A stretch of DNA of 64,000 nt from Hibiscus mutabilis (Eukaryota > Streptophyta > Magnoliopsida > Malvales > Malvaceae): the NCBI GenBank assembly GCA_019671005.1, contig CM033714.1, forward strand, positions 80,653,909 through 80,717,908. The letters are read 5' to 3'. Within the stretch, counting starts at the first letter, position 1. Each line of letters opens with the position of its first letter. The position numbers and the translations under genes are program-made. Positions 25,772 to 38,887 of the stretch are shown here, piece after piece. The notes under the pieces were generated by a model that worked only from the letters and a program-made list of their open reading frames with translations, was not told the DNA's origin and ran no database searches.

Positions 25772-27191
25772 CAATCTAAAGTATGTGATGTTTGTACGAA
25801 ACGTAGAAATTGAACCCAGTCGCAATTAATATGTTAATCTGTTTTAACAAGTTTTTATGATCGATGGTTAAGTGTTAATCATGTGTTTGTTGCGGTAAGC
25901 TTTTGATAATCATATGTTAATAGTTGACATGATTAACATGCAGTTAAGATAGTAGATCATTTTTGGCAGAGGAATAATGGTTGTTCCAGAGTGAAAAACC
26001 TTAGGGGTTGAAAAATCCCAAAAACACAAATCTGTTGATAAAAGTTATCAAATAGTGAGGTTTTTCCATAGTAATCGAAGTGCCAAAATTAAAAATTTTC
26101 CCGGCATACCGGGGCCACGTAGGCAACAAAGGTCGTAGGAACTATTTAGGTAATCTTAATTAACAAGATAAAACATGTGTATGTTTTGGATGATATGTAC
26201 GGTGTTTGAAATGCATGGTTATAGCCCAAATAGCCTATTTACTTTGGTTTTATATAAATACGGCCTGAGTGTCGTGCCTTTCTTTCTTCTATTGTAATTC
26301 TCTTCTCATCTTACTCTCTTGTATGTAAAACGAGTTTCTGAAAATTGTAATATTTACAGAGAAAGCGTGGACCAAAGGAGTAGAATGATAGACCGATCAA
26401 AGGTGGATTAGGTGCTTGAGAAACAAGTTTTATCTTTAGTAATTTTGGTTCTCCCATTGGCTTGGGATGAGCCAGCTTAGTTTTAAGGGCTATAACCATT
26501 GCATTTATATTTATTGCTTTACATGTATGTGATATAATGTATGTTATTTTAGCATGATGGTAACTGATTAGATCATAATAGAATGGTGAGATTAATATAA
26601 AAAAAAACCCTCCATATTCAATTAAAATTAGTCATCCAATATTAGCCCTCGTTAAAACCTCGATCGATACTATGTAGGTTTTGCCAAAGCAAAATACTTA
26701 GATCTATCCTAGTTAAACGCGAAGAATAAGCAAGTGATATTCACTGGTAGTAATATTGGTTAAATTATGTTGTTCTAATAAGATTAGAAACCTAAAGACT
26801 AATGATTGTTCAAGAACTTTGGTGATTGAAAAACAATACGAAAGTGCATATCTAGGATTAGAAACCCTCTCTTACATAAGTTACCTACCTGGTGCACTGT
26901 TCATTATTGTTCTTTCTATTAGACCATATGAACTTTTGTTTTGGACAAATAGTTGTTCATCAAATATAGGAATTACATGAGATGTAATTAGCAAGTGTTG
27001 CTTACCTAAATAATTGAATTCTAGGAATAAAGCCAAAGCTGACTTAGAATAAAATGAAATATGGATCCTTACCCACTAGAAATACTTTTAGCAAGTTTTT
27101 TTATTTTGAGGGTTTTTAATAGTGGGAATGTTATTACTTTATAAACATGATAAATAGGTACTTATAAAACATATTTTATCGTTGTAGATTT
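25772..27191 (+). other. Copia LTR remainder and untranslated leader
   Basis: AT-rich sequence between the chromovirus block and copia gag. A TATA-like TATATAAATA occurs at about 26252 with a pyrimidine-rich stretch downstream, which would fit the LTR promoter. The LTR end and primer-binding site could not be identified. No supported ORF. Confidence 0.5.
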
Positions 27192-28106
27192 ATGGAAAAC
27201 ACATTATCATTGCGATCCATCTTTGAGAAGGAAAAATTAAATGGCTTGAACTTCCTTGACTAGTTCTGCAATTTGAAGATTGTTCTTAAACAAGAACGGA
27301 AACTAACAGTCATCGAAGAACCTGTCCCTAAAAAGCCAGCAGATGATGCTTCTAAAGATGAATTGGAAGCCTTTGAAAAATACTCAAGTGACATGGTAGA
27401 TGTCGGTTGTTTGATGCTTGCGACCATGACCCCTGAGCTTCAGAAGCAACATTAGGACATGGTTCCCTATGAGATGGTTAGAAATCTCAAGGAATTATAT
27501 GAGGGGCAAGCTCGTCAAGAGAGGTATGAGACCTCTAAGGCTTTGTTTCGATGCAAGATGGTTGAGAGAACTCCAGTGGGAACTCGTGTTCTCAAAATGA
27601 TAGGGTATATTCAGACCCTGGAAAAGTTGGGCTTCCCTCTAAGTGTTGAATTGGCTACTGATGTTATCCTGCAATCGTTGCCGGATCATTTTAATCAGTT
27701 TATTCTTAATTTCAATATGAATGAAATTAACAAATCATTGCCCAGTTGCTTGGTCTGTTAAGAACAGTAGAGAGCAACATGAAAAAGGTTGGCTACAAAC
27801 CTATTCTGATGGTCCGAAAAGATAATAGAAAATGAAAGCCCAACACCAAGGCAAATCCAAAGACTAACAAATGAAAGGCTGCATTGAAACCCAAAGGAGG
27901 GGTTGCAAAAGAAGGAAAATGTTTCCATTGCAACAATGCTGGACATTGGAAGAGAAACTGCCCTGTCTATCTTGAGGACATCAAGAAGGCAAGAGAAAAT
28001 GGACAGTCTGGGTCAGGTATTTATGTTATTGATGTTAATATATTAACATCTACTTCTTGGGTATTAGATATCAGTTGTGGTTCTCACATTTGTACTTCTA
28101 TACAGG
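27192..28106 (+). pseudogene. Copia gag and start of protease, broken
   Basis: ATG at 27192 begins a Ty1/copia capsid region. An in-frame TAG follows about 24 codons later and another at about 27454. A frameshift near 27740 precedes the CCHC knuckle CFHCNNAGHWKRNC (about 27920-27960). The protease begins at about 28055 with WVLDISCGSHICT. The usual D-T/S-G-C-G-S-H reads D-I-S-C-G-S-H, so the active site is lost. The frame is cut at 28106 by the LTR of the nested Athila derivative and resumes at 41958. Confidence 0.85.
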
Positions 28107-29438
28107 TGACACGCGTCGTAAATTATTAAATAAATATCTTTTAATCTTAACTAAATATAAAAATAGCGTAGTATAGAGAGAAGAAGGGTCGATCCGCAGG
28201 GACTTCGAAGCTTCTGATATCTGAAGGTTTTGATTCTGACTGTTGCGAGGCAATATAGTGAATAGGGGGTTTGAGCAAGAAAGCTAAAAAATAACTGTAG
28301 AGTAAAAGTGAAAATGATGGAAGTAAATTTTAAAGAGTGAATTAATTTAATTAATTAGCCTCAAGCTTTGCTCCACTTCAATACAAAATGATCATCGAAA
28401 AAGGATTTTTACTCCGGATACATGCTGATTACGGTCTACAAGGCCCAACCCTTGTAACTTGTTTTTCTCTCCGGTAAACCGACTATCTAAAATCAATTTT
28501 TAGATTCCAGTTTTCTGGTTAGACTAACCACGACTATCGTCGTTAGAATAAAACAGTTTTAGAATTTGGAAAAACTCAACTCGAATTATGTTGTCTCAAT
28601 GAGAATCGAATCTGATCTCAATTTCCCTTAGCGAATCTGTCGTTAAGTGTGTTCATAGAAAGTCGAATTTGCTACAAGCTGATCCTTCCTCCCAACTATA
28701 AATCTAAACAACAATCAAGTCAACGCGCACTTTTTGAAATGAAAGCGAAAAGATTTTAATAGAAAGGCCGATTGCCGATCTAAGTTTTCAGAAAATTGAG
28801 AATGTAAAATGAAGTTGTTGAGTTCTTTTAATTCTCACAAGGTGAACTGAAGCTTCGCTTTAAGCCTTTGGCCAATCAGAAAATTTAGCTAAACGTGATT
28901 ATGGAAGAAATCATACTTAGCATAATTTTAAAATAAAGTAAAAAAACTAAAAGAATAAGAACATAAAAGAGAAAAAAATTTGTAAGCTTTAAAAATAAAA
29001 ACAAGCTAAGAACAAGAGATGATTGATAGCATACCCCAAAGGGGTATTTATAGTTTCTAAAAACCCTAAAAATACCTAAAAAGATAAAAGATAAATCCTA
29101 AAAATATTTAAATCAAATACAAATGATAATTCCAAGTTTGAATTTAAAATTTGATTGATAAGCTATCGCAGTGCGACTGATAAGCTATCACTGATACTGA
29201 CGTCATCCTCTAACACTGCTGATGTGGCATCTAGTCATCTTCTCATGCCCAGATTCATGCCCACTATCCCAGTCTTGACTCCAGATAAAATTTACAAAAT
29301 TCTGCATTTTTTCAGTGTGTTTTCCAGAATTAAAAAGACTGCTGCGAATAACACATAACAAAGTCCAAATCAGCATCATATTCTAACCATTAGAGACATA
29401 ATTAAAGATGAAAATCTGATCATTTAAACTACTCATCA
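28107..29438 (-). repeat. LTR a (left outer, 3' LTR)
   Basis: Plus strand TGACACGCG at 28107 to CTCATCA at 29438. On the minus strand it begins TGATGAGTAG. A minus-strand TATA box, TATAAATA, is at 29045-29052 beside an ACCCCAAAGGGGT palindrome. It differs from LTR c at many scattered sites. Confidence 0.93.
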
Positions 29439-31760
29439 AATTCCCCCTCACTTATTTGATGCTTGTCCTCAAGCATTTCTCAATTAATGCATCAAAAATT
29501 TCAAGTTGTCATCTCAATTTCACAAAATTCCCAAGAATTCCAAGCAAATCAAAATCATAGTAATTGATAAAACTTAAGAGCAATCAAGCTAAAGGCACAA
29601 TTAAAAGCAAGTAATAGCAAAGCATGACATTCCAATTATTCATTAATCTCAAAGAAGCAAGACTTAGTACCTCACATTTGTTCACTCATTCCGCTCAAGT
29701 GTTTCGGGTAAATGATCACTCAAGCCACGACTAATCAAGGCATTACCATAAGCTTGTAACTAAATCTAATCTCCACTACTAAGTATGAACATGATGCAAA
29801 AGTCAAGAGGTCTTCAAAGGGTTGTAGCGGGGCTAAGGTTTGGGTAGGATAAGGGCCAAAGATCGGGTTTAAAAACTCAAGACAAAGAGAAAATTAGTCC
29901 TAAGATTTATTCAAGGGAAGTAAAAATGAAAGGAAAACAAGAAATCAAATCATTAAAGCTTATTATTCTTTCCCTTTTTTCGAATTGTTTCTTTTTTCTC
30001 TCTTTTTTGCTACTACTCGAACCAAACTGTTTGTTTTTTACTGTTCGAACAGTTTATTTGAACTGTTTTGCATTGCTTTTTTTCACTGCATTGTTCTTTC
30101 TACACTGTTCGAACCAAACTGCACTGTATTTTTTTGTATTGTTCTAACCAAACTGCACTATTTTTTCGAATCTCTCATTTTTTTTCACTTCGGAATAACC
30201 TTAACTTTTTCCTGGAAAAAGATGATAAAAAAAGGAAAACAACAAAATCGGTTCGGGTTAAAAATGTGGTAAATCAAAGAAAATGATCAGGCTCAAAATT
30301 GGTTATCTAAGGGGTAAATAAACAGAGGGTAGGCCATTTTTTGGGAAGAGAAAGGGGGTTAAATCATAATGCCTCAATCACACTAAAGCATCACATTCAA
30401 TCGTGTGGTCTCGACAAGCATTATGCTACAAGTTCTAGAATGCAAAGAATTAGTCAGCACACTCAAAATTAACAAAGAGCAAGAAAGTAAATATATGCTC
30501 ATTAGGCTCAAAACTCACATGAAAGGTTAATTGCACTAAGTCATGCTATCAATTTAACCAACAAATGCATGGAATGTCAAAAATTTTAAAGAAAAATCAA
30601 TTAATCATGCCAATTGCCATCATGCTTCCTAAATTCCAACAAAGGCGAGATTAAAATTCACAAAATCAAAGGAATAAGGTAAAATATGAGATAGGCAACA
30701 ATTAATTTCAACACGTCAATTCAAGAAAAACTTAATTCCAACCAATTGAATAAGCAAAGTAAATTTGATACAATTTCCACCCCCTCACTTAAGTCATTTT
30801 GTCCCAAAATGTAATGTAATGAACAAGAGAGGGAACGGAAATACTCCCCTATTTAATGTCAGCCGCGTCGAGATGGGCTCAGGCGAAGGTAAGAGAGAAT
30901 CTCGGCAAGGTTCATCTCGATGGAATCAAGTCGACCGTGCATTTTATGAAGCCCATTGCGCACATCCGATTGCGGATGCTCTTCAGCTCCGCTTGTGGCT
31001 AAAATCTACGTGTAAGATGCTATCGAATCACCAAACTTCTTCACCATCAAGAGTATGACCGGCAAGGCGACGATGGTGGTGGCGCAAGAAAACCAGCGAG
31101 GGCAAGCGGCGGCCGAGGGTGGTGCATGGTTGAATTTCGGTGACAAAGAAAATCAAGAAGTTGAAGAGAAGGGGCAGAGTTGACCGAATAAAAACAAAGG
31201 TGGGGAAATTTGGTTGGAATTAATCACGTGGAGTAGGTTCTAAAATATGAAAAGGTATTTGATTGGGATAAAGTTGTATGTGATATGGAATTGGGAGAGA
31301 TAAGGGGAATAACTTATTTTTGAATTTAAAAATAAGAATAATAAGGTGATTAGGTTAGCAAAGAAAAAGAAAGATGAATAGGATTGGATAAGGTGGGTGG
31401 TGGATAAATATGTGGGAATGGGAAAAATTAGAATGTTGGGAATTGGGATGCACTAACTTGCGTCGGCTTTGAGAGAGGGACGCTAACGTGCATCGTTTAA
31501 TGAAACGGTGCGCACAATGGAAGAGGGTTTTGGCCCTTGCTGCTGCTCGATTTCACCTTCTACTGGGAAAGAATTTTTCCATGTTCGATTAAATTTTAAT
31601 GCATCTCTTCATCCAAAATCGATTAGGAATGACGGGGTACCTTCAAAAATAAAGATTAAAAATTAAAATATACAAGAACACGAAATAAAAATAAAGAATT
31701 AAAAATCGAAACAAACGAAGAAAAATTAAAAATGGGTTGCCTCCCATTAAACGCTTTATT
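29439..31760 (-). other. Non-coding 3' segment, internal copy 1, with polypurine tract
   Basis: The polypurine tract (minus AAGTGAGGGGGAATT, 29439-29453) abuts LTR a. Beyond it are about 2.3 kb without pol sequence. There is a T-rich tract with repeated GTTCGAACCAAACTG-like motifs (30014-30155) and a GC-richer island (about 30860-31130) whose short ORFs are not recognised. It is nearly identical to 35696-38020. The segment at 31735-31775 (minus CGACGTTAAATAAAGCG, GGGAGGCAACCC) resembles the post-integrase tail of Athila elements; that reading is an inference. Confidence 0.75.
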
Positions 31761-31986
31761 TAACGTCGTTAGCTCGACCATATGATTCAGGCTACAGGTA
31801 CTGCGACAAATATTTCCTCCAATTCATGCGCTTTGTCCATCGAAGAAATTTTTTACGAGAAATTCTATGATCATAAAGTTCCTTTATTTTATCCTTGTAG
31901 CTTCAAACTTTCTCATAGATTTTTCTTCGGATCTTTTTCAGCTTGTCCACATGTTCCAACGGTGGTTTTAATTTCAATTTTGGTGC

Positions 31987-32600
31987 CTACAAAAAGGAAG
32001 GTATGAGTTTAGATTTAGATGGAATAAGGCTTAAATTGGAATCAATTGAAAAAAATTCTCGAACTCCTAATTTCTTTGTCGTGGCCTTCCAATTCCCTAC
32101 ACAATTTATCGATAAGTTAGATTCTATAAACTCTTCAAAGAAAGAGAGTTCAATGACATCGATAAAATTAATACTAGCAACATTATCCGGATCTCGCATT
32201 TGCTTTATAAACGTCAAACTTAACGATCTCACCGTCAAACTCCATTGTAAAAATTATGCTTCTTATTTTTGTATTTGCGGACTAAGGAAAGGACGGCCAA
32301 GAAGGACTTCGGAAGAGGTGTTTGATCGGTCATTTTCCATGTCAATGACATAAAAATCTGCCGAAAAAATAAGTTCATTTACCTTCACCAAAACATTTTT
32401 AAGGAGTCCTTCTAGGTATATCACGGACGGTGCGCTATTTGGATCATCACTTTCGTATCCTTCAAAGGCTCAAAGAAAAAGTGAGTTGTACAAAGAAAGG
32501 GGCATAACGTTAATAGAAGCCCCCTAAATCACACATTGCACGTTTTATACCAACATTATCAATTTTGCAGGAATGTCAAACATAACTTGGTCCTTCAATT
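31987..32600 (-). pseudogene. Athila-type protease, internal copy 1, frameshifted
   Basis: Counterpart of the open frame at 38246-38857, about 6259 bases away. Several one- to three-base indels (for example around 32050-32160, 32270 and 32430-32530) break the frame, leaving only an 83-residue piece at 31987-32238. The indels cluster here while flanking sequence matches the second copy almost perfectly. Confidence 0.85.
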
Positions 32601-32628
32601 TTGGCGGTAGCCTTCGCTGAAAGACTGC

Positions 32629-34147
32629 TTAGACGTGTTCTCCTAGATTCACTTTCTCAATCCGAAGAAGTCGTCTTTTGTTAGTACATAAATCTTGTAA
32701 AAATTTAGTATACCTTGGTACGTTTCGGATTACCTCTAGCAGTGGAATATTAATTTCTACTTTCCAAAATACATCCAAGATCTCCTTCTCTTCACCTTGT
32801 TTGTCTCGCTTTACCAACCTCGATGGGAAAGGAGGTGGCATGGCATAAGGAGAGGGAGTAGAGAACGAACCTGATGTACCATGCTGGGTGGGGGATTGTG
32901 CTTTCTCCTTATTTTTCTTTTGGCCATCTTCCTTCGTGGCTTTTGGTTCGACGATGGTGCCACTTCGGAGTATGATGGCATTGACATTTTCTCTTAGGTT
33001 TGGCTCAGTTTGAGAGGGCAGATTCCCTTTGGATTCTAAACGACTCACCACTAAATTCAGTTGACTTATTTGTTTGTCAATTTCCTGAAAGTGCGCTTTG
33101 GTCTTTAATTGAAACTTTTCCTGGGCTAGCGCCAACCTTTCAACAATTGACTCCAACGACAGTTTTTGCGGCTGTGGTGCAGATGGTTGATAAGCTTGAT
33201 TTGGTCTCTTGTTTTGCGCGTAATTAAAGTTCGGATGATCTTTCCATCTCGGGTTTTATGTATTAGCATTAGGATTGTATTGTCTCCGGGAGGTCAGGAA
33301 AATTACCCATGGCATTTACTTGCACATCCTCCTCCTCCTATATCATCGGGCAACAATCCATTGGATGTTCTGGACTCGTGCATATCCCACAAAGTCTAGT
33401 CGAGACTTTTTTATTTGCAACAATGGATTGAACAATTTCAGCCAATTTGTCAATTTTTTGTTCTAATGAAACGTTACTTACCTCGTGAACTCGTCGAGAG
33501 GGTTCACTAGAAGGGCGAAATTGCTGGGAATTAGCGGCCATCGTAGATATTAGAGTTCTTTCTGCTATTGGGGTCATGTTTACAAGTTCCCCTCCACTTG
33601 CTGCATCAATCATCTTCATTTCCATTGGTGATAGGCCTTTGTAGAAATACTGAAGAACGTTTGTTCTGATAGTCCGTGTTGTGGGCAGTTTGCGCACAAC
33701 TTCTTGAATCGCTCCTAGTAGTCATATAATAACTCAGTATCTTTTTTTTCGGATACTCAAAATGCTCCGCCCCAGTTCGTTTGCCTTCGCCTTAGGGAAA
33801 AACCTGTCAAGAAAAAGCCGCACCATGTCAGTCCAAGTTGTAATAGAATTGAAAGGTAGGTCAAATAACCAATCCTTCGTAATATCAGCTAAAGAAAATG
33901 GAAAAGTACGAAGTTTTATTTGATCTTCAGATACTCACTGTGGTTTTGTACTCAAACAAACCATATGAAATTCTTTTAGATGTTTATGCGGATTCTCGCT
34001 CGGCCAACCGTGATTGGTAGGTAGAAGATGTATCAAGCCTGTCTTAAGTGCGAATGGTGTCTCTCCATTCGGGAATGTAATGCACAATGGCTGTTGATTG
34101 TGTGGTGCCACGAAAAGTTGGTGAATGGTTTGATCGCCGTCAGCCAT
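32629..34147 (-). pseudogene. Athila-type gag, internal copy 1, broken
   Basis: Three minus-strand pieces: N-terminus 33935-34147 (starts MADGDQTIHQLFVAPHNQQ), middle 33338-33697 with a CCHC-like knuckle CGICTSPEHPMDCC, and C-terminal part 32629-33156 with QIDKQISQLN-type coiled-coil character and NAIILRSGT. Stops and frameshifts at about 33930, 33715 and 33240 separate them. Order and motifs match Athila Gag. It would form the particle if intact. Confidence 0.85.
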
Positions 34148-34366
34148 TAGAATTTTTTCATTGTCAGTGTTCTCAAAGTGCGTTTCGGCTGTAGAGGATG
34201 ACTCTAGTTCTTGTTGGAATCGTTGTTGTCGTTGTCTTCTTTCCTGAATTGTGCATCCGTGTAATCTTCAGGCTAATGCTTCGATCTCTGGTTCAAAATT
34301 TACTAGTTCGCCAGATTCTTCCCTGGTCATAAATCGAAAACAAGTATATTAGTAACTTTGCTAAAG

Positions 34367-34386
34367 TCCCCGATAACGACGCGCCA
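34367..34386 (-). other. Primer-binding site, internal copy 1 (two-base insertion)
   Basis: Same tRNA-Asp-type site as at 40625-40642, with a two-base insertion (GC) and one substitution. It lies next to the U5 end of LTR b at 34390, so LTR b serves as 5' LTR for internal copy 1. Confidence 0.8.
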
Positions 34387-34389
34387 ATT

Positions 34390-35695
34390 TGACAAGCGTC
34401 GTAAATTGTCAAAATATCCTTTAATCTCAAATAAATATAAAAATCGTAGTAGTAGAGAAGAAGGATCGATCCGAGGGACTTCAAAGCTTACGATATCTGA
34501 AGGTTTTGATTCGCTATTGCGAGGCAATATAGTGAATAGGGGTTTGAGCAAGAAAGCTAAAAAACAACTATAGAGTAAAAGTGAAAACGATGGAAGTAAA
34601 TTTTGAAGAGTAAATTAATTTAATTAATTAGCCTCAAGCTTTGCTCCACTTCAATTCAAAATGAACATCGAAAAGGATTTTTACTCCAGATACATGCCGA
34701 TTACAGTCTACAAGGCCCAACCCTTGTAACTTATTTTTTTTTGGTAAACCGACAATCTAAAATCAATTTTTAGATTCCAGTTTTCTGGTTAGACTAACCA
34801 CGACTATCGTCGTTAGAATAAAACAGTTTTAGAATTTGGAAAAACTCAACTCGGATTATTTTGTCTCAATGAGAATCAAATCCAATCTCAATTTCCCTTA
34901 GCGAATCTGTCGCTAAGTGTGTTCATAGAAAGTCGAATTTGCTACAAGCTGATCCTTCCTCCCAACTATAAATCTAAACAACAATCAAGTCAACGTGCAC
35001 TTTTTGAAATGAAAGCGAAAAAATTTTAATAGAAAGGCCGATTGCCGATCTAAGTTTTTCAGAAAATTGAGAATGTAAAACGAAGTTGTTGAGTTCTTTT
35101 AATTCTCACAATGTGAATGAAGCTTCGCTTTAAGCCTTTGGCCAATCAGAAAATTTAGCTAAGCATGATTATGGAAGAAATCATACTTAGCATAATTTTA
35201 AAATAAATTAAAAAACTAAAAGAATAAGAACATAAAAAGAAAAAAATTTATAAGCTTTAAAAATAAAAACAAGCTAAGAACAAGAGATGATTGATAGCAT
35301 ACCCCAAAGGGGTATTTATAGTTTCTAAAAACCCTAAAAATACCTAAAAAGATAAAAGATAAATCCTAAAAATATTTAAATCAAATACAAATGATAATTC
35401 CAAGTTTGAATTTAAAATTTGATTGATAAGCTATCGCAGTGCGGCTGATAAGCTATCACTCATCGACGTCATCCTCTAACAATGGCATCTAGTCATCTTC
35501 TCATGCCCAGATTCATGCCCACTATCCCAGTCTTGACTCCAGATAAAATTTACAAAATTCTGCATTTTTTCAGTGTGTTTTCCAGAATTAAAAGACCTGC
35601 ACGAATAACACATAACAAAGTCCAAATCAGCATCATATTCTAACCATTAGAGACATAATTAAAGATGAAAATCTGATCATTTAAACTACTCATCA
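34390..35695 (-). repeat. LTR b (middle LTR, chimeric)
   Basis: Starts TGACAAGCG, ends CTCATCA. From the left end to about 35166 diagnostic sites match LTR c, for example CAACGTGCAC, CTCCAGATACATGCCG and GCTAAGCATG. From about 35231 rightward they match LTR a, for example AACATAAAA, ACCCCAAAGGGGT and TTTAAATCAAATAC. It also carries private small deletions. TATA box at 35311-35320 on the minus strand. It acts as the 3' LTR of internal copy 2 and the 5' LTR of copy 1. Confidence 0.9.
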
Positions 35696-38020
35696 AATTC
35701 CCCCTCACTTATTTGATGCTTGTCCTCAAGCATTTCTCAATTAATGCATCAAAAATTTCAAGTTGTCATCTCAATTTCACAAAATTCCCAAGAATTCCAA
35801 GCAAATCAAAATCATAGTAATTGATAAAACTTAAGAGCAATCAAGCTAAAGGCACAATTAAAAGCAAGTAATAGCAAAGCATGACATTCCAATTATTCAT
35901 TAATCTCAAAGAAGCAAGACTTAGTACCTCACATTTGTTCACTCATTCCGCTCAAGTGTTTCGGGTAAATGATCACTCAAGCCACGACTAATCAAGGCAT
36001 TACCATAAGCTTGTAACTAAATCTAATCTCCACTACTAAGTATGAACATGATGCAAAAGTCAAGAGGTCTTCAAAGGGTTGTAGCGGGGCTAAGGTTTGG
36101 GTAGGATAAGGGCCAAAGATCGGGTTTAAAAACTCAAGACAAAGAGAAAATTAGTCCTAAGATTTATTCAAGGGAAGTAAAAATGAAAGGAAAACAAGAA
36201 ATCAAATCATTAAAGCTTATTATTCTTTCCCTTTTTTCGAATTGTTTCTTTTTTCTCTCTTTTTTGCTACTACTCGAACCAAACTGTTTGTTTTTTACTG
36301 TTCGAACAGTTTATTTGAACTGTTTTGCATTGCTTTTTTTCACTGCATTGTTCTTTCTACACTGTTCGAACCAAACTGCACTGTATTTTTTTGTATTGTT
36401 CTAACCAAACTGCACTATTTTTTCGAATCTCTCATTTTTTTTCACTTCGGAATAACCTTAACTTTTTCCTGGAAAAAGATGATAAAAAAAGGAAAACAAC
36501 AAAATCGGTTCGGGTTAAAAATGTGGTAAATCAAAGAAAATGATCAGGCTCAAAATTGGTTATCTAAGGGGTAAATAAACAGAGGGTAGGCCATTTTTTG
36601 GGAAGAGAAAGGGGTTAAATCATAATGCCTCAATCACACTAAAGCATCACATTCAATCGTGTGGTCTCGACAAGCATTATGCTACAAGTTCTAGAATGCA
36701 AAGAATTAGTCAGCACACTCAAAATTAACAAAGAGCAAGAAAGTAAATATATGCTCATTAGGCTCAAAACTCACATGAAAGGTTAATTGCACTAAGTCAT
36801 GCTATCAATTTAACCAACAAATGCATGGAATGTCAAAAATTTTAAAGAAAAATCAATTAATCATGCCAATTGCCATCATGCTTCCTAAATTCCAACAAAG
36901 GCGAGATTAAAATTCACAAAATCAAAGGAATAAGGTAAAATATGAGATAGGCAACAATTAATTTCAACACGTCAATTCAAGAAAAACTTAATTCCAACCA
37001 ATTGAATAAGCAAAGTAAATTTGATACAATTTCCACCCCCTCACTTAAGTCATTTTGTCCCAAAATGTAATGTAATGAACAAGAGAGGGAACGGAAATAC
37101 TCCCCTATTTAATGTCAGCCGCGTCGAGATGGGCTCGGGCGAAGGTAAGAGAGAATCTCGGCAAGGTTCATCTCGATGGAATCAAGTCGACCGTGCATTT
37201 TATGAAGCCCATTGCGCACATCCGATTGCGGATGCTCTTCCAGCTCCGCTTGTGGCTAAAATCTACGGTGTAAGATGCTATCGAATCACCAAACTTCTTC
37301 ACCATCAAGAGTATGACCGGCAAGGCGAACGATGGTGGTGGCGCAAGAAAACCAGCGAGGGCAAGCGGCGGCCGAGGGTGGTGCATGGTTGAATTTCGGT
37401 GACAAAGAAAATCAAGAAGTTGAAGAGAAGGGGCAGAGTTGACCGAATAAAAACAAAGGTGGGGAAATTTGGTTGGAATTAATCACGTGGAGTAGGTTCT
37501 AAAATATGAAAAGGTATTTGATTGGGATAAAGTTGTATGTGATATGGAATTGGGAGAGATAAGGGGAATAACTTATTTTTGAATTTAAAAATAAGAATAA
37601 TAAGGTGATTAGGTTAGCAAAGAAAAAGAAAGATGAATAGGATTGGATAAGGTGGGTGGTGGATAAATATGTGGGAATGGGAAAAATTAGAATGTTGGGA
37701 ATTGGGATGCACTAACTTGCGTCGGCTTTGAGAGAGGGACGCTAACGTGCATCGTTTAATGAAACGGTGCGCACAATGGAAGAGGGTTTTGGCCCTTGCT
37801 GCTGCTCGATTTCACCTTCTACTGGGAAAGAATTTTTCCATGTTCGATTAAATTTTAATGCATCTCTTCATCCAAAATCGATTAGGAATGACGGGGTACC
37901 TTCAAAAATAAAGATTAAAAATTAAAATATACAAGAACACGAAATAAAAATAAAGAATTAAAAATCGAAACAAACGAAGAAAAATTAAAAATGGGTTGCC
38001 TCCCATTAAACGCTTTATTT
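35696..38020 (-). other. Non-coding 3' segment, internal copy 2, with polypurine tract
   Basis: Polypurine tract at 35696-35710 against LTR b, then a near-exact duplicate of 29439-31760, including the GTTCGAACCAAACTG motifs (about 36271-36412) and the GC-richer island (about 37115-37390). A few single-base indels distinguish the copies. No pol domain is present on either strand. Confidence 0.8.
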
Positions 38021-38245
38021 AACGTCGTTAGCTCGACCATATGATTCAGGCTACAGGTACTGCGACAAATATTTCCTCCAATTCATGCGCTTTGTCCATC
38101 GAAGAAATTTTTTACGAGAAATTCTATGATCATAAAGTTCCTTTATTTTATCCTTGTAGCTTCAAACTTTCTCATAGATTTTTCTTCGGATCTTTTTCAG
38201 CTTGTCCACATGTTCCAACGGTGGTTTTAATTTCAATTTTGGTGC

Positions 38246-38857
38246 CTACAAAAAGGAAGGTATGAGTTTAGATTTAGATGGAATAAGGCTTAAATTGGAA
38301 TCAATTGAAAAAAAATTCTCGAACTCCCTAATTTCTTTGTCGTGGCCTTCCAATTCCCTACACAATTTATCAGATAAGTTAGATTCTATAAACTCTTCAG
38401 CAGCAGGTTCAATGACATCGATAAAATTAATACTAGCAACATTATCTGGATCTCGCATTGCTTTATAAACGTCAAACTTAACGATCTCACCGTCAAACTC
38501 CATTGTAAAAATTATGCTTCTTATTTTTGTATTTGCCGGACTAAGGAAAGGACGGCCAAGAAGGACTTCGGAAGAGGTGTTTGATCGGTCATTTTCCATG
38601 TCAATGACATAAAAATCTGCCGAAAAAATAAGTTCATTTACCTTCACCAAAACATTTTTAAGGAGTCCTTCTAGGTATATCACGGACCGGTCTGCTAGCT
38701 GGATCATCACTTTCGTATCCTTCAAAGGCTCAGCAAAAAGTGAGTTGTACAAAGAAAGGGGCATAACGTTAATAGAAGCCCCTAAATCACACATTGCACG
38801 TTTTATACCAACATTATCAATTTTGCAGGGAATGTCAAACATAACTTGGTCCTTCAA
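38246..38857 (-). CDS. Athila-type retropepsin-like protease, open frame
   Basis: An open frame of about 203 codons on the minus strand. The active-site block reads MCDLGASINVMPLSLYN near residue 24; DLGAS is the form normal for Athila/Tat proteases. A second block, EVLLGRPFLS, matches the conserved C-terminal GRPF motif. The protein would be a domain of a Gag-Pro polyprotein and cuts Gag. It is cut off from gag upstream by a stop at about 38888, and no reverse transcriptase follows. It probably lacks a proper start of its own, so expression is doubtful. Confidence 0.8.
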   Translation of the reverse strand: MKDQVMFDIPCKIDNVGIKRAMCDLGASINVMPLSLYNSLFAEPLKDTKVMIQLADRSVIYLEGLLKNVLVKVNELIFSADFYVIDMENDRSNTSSEVLLGRPFLSPANTKIRSIIFTMEFDGEIVKFDVYKAMRDPDNVASINFIDVIEPAAEEFIESNLSDKLCRELEGHDKEIREFENFFSIDSNLSLIPSKSKLIPSFL

Positions 38858-38887
38858 TTTTGGCGGTAGCCTTCGCTGAAAGACTGC

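Noticed and set aside
29926..30286. Plus-strand hydrophobic Phe/Leu-rich frames, repeated at 36183
   Set aside because: They come from the T-rich tract upstream of the polypurine tract, read on the antisense strand. They resemble membrane proteins only through composition.
37021..37392. 123-codon plus-strand frame over the GC-richer island, as a captured gene
   Set aside because: The duplicate at 30765 is frameshifted, no family is recognisable, and both strands give similar short frames.
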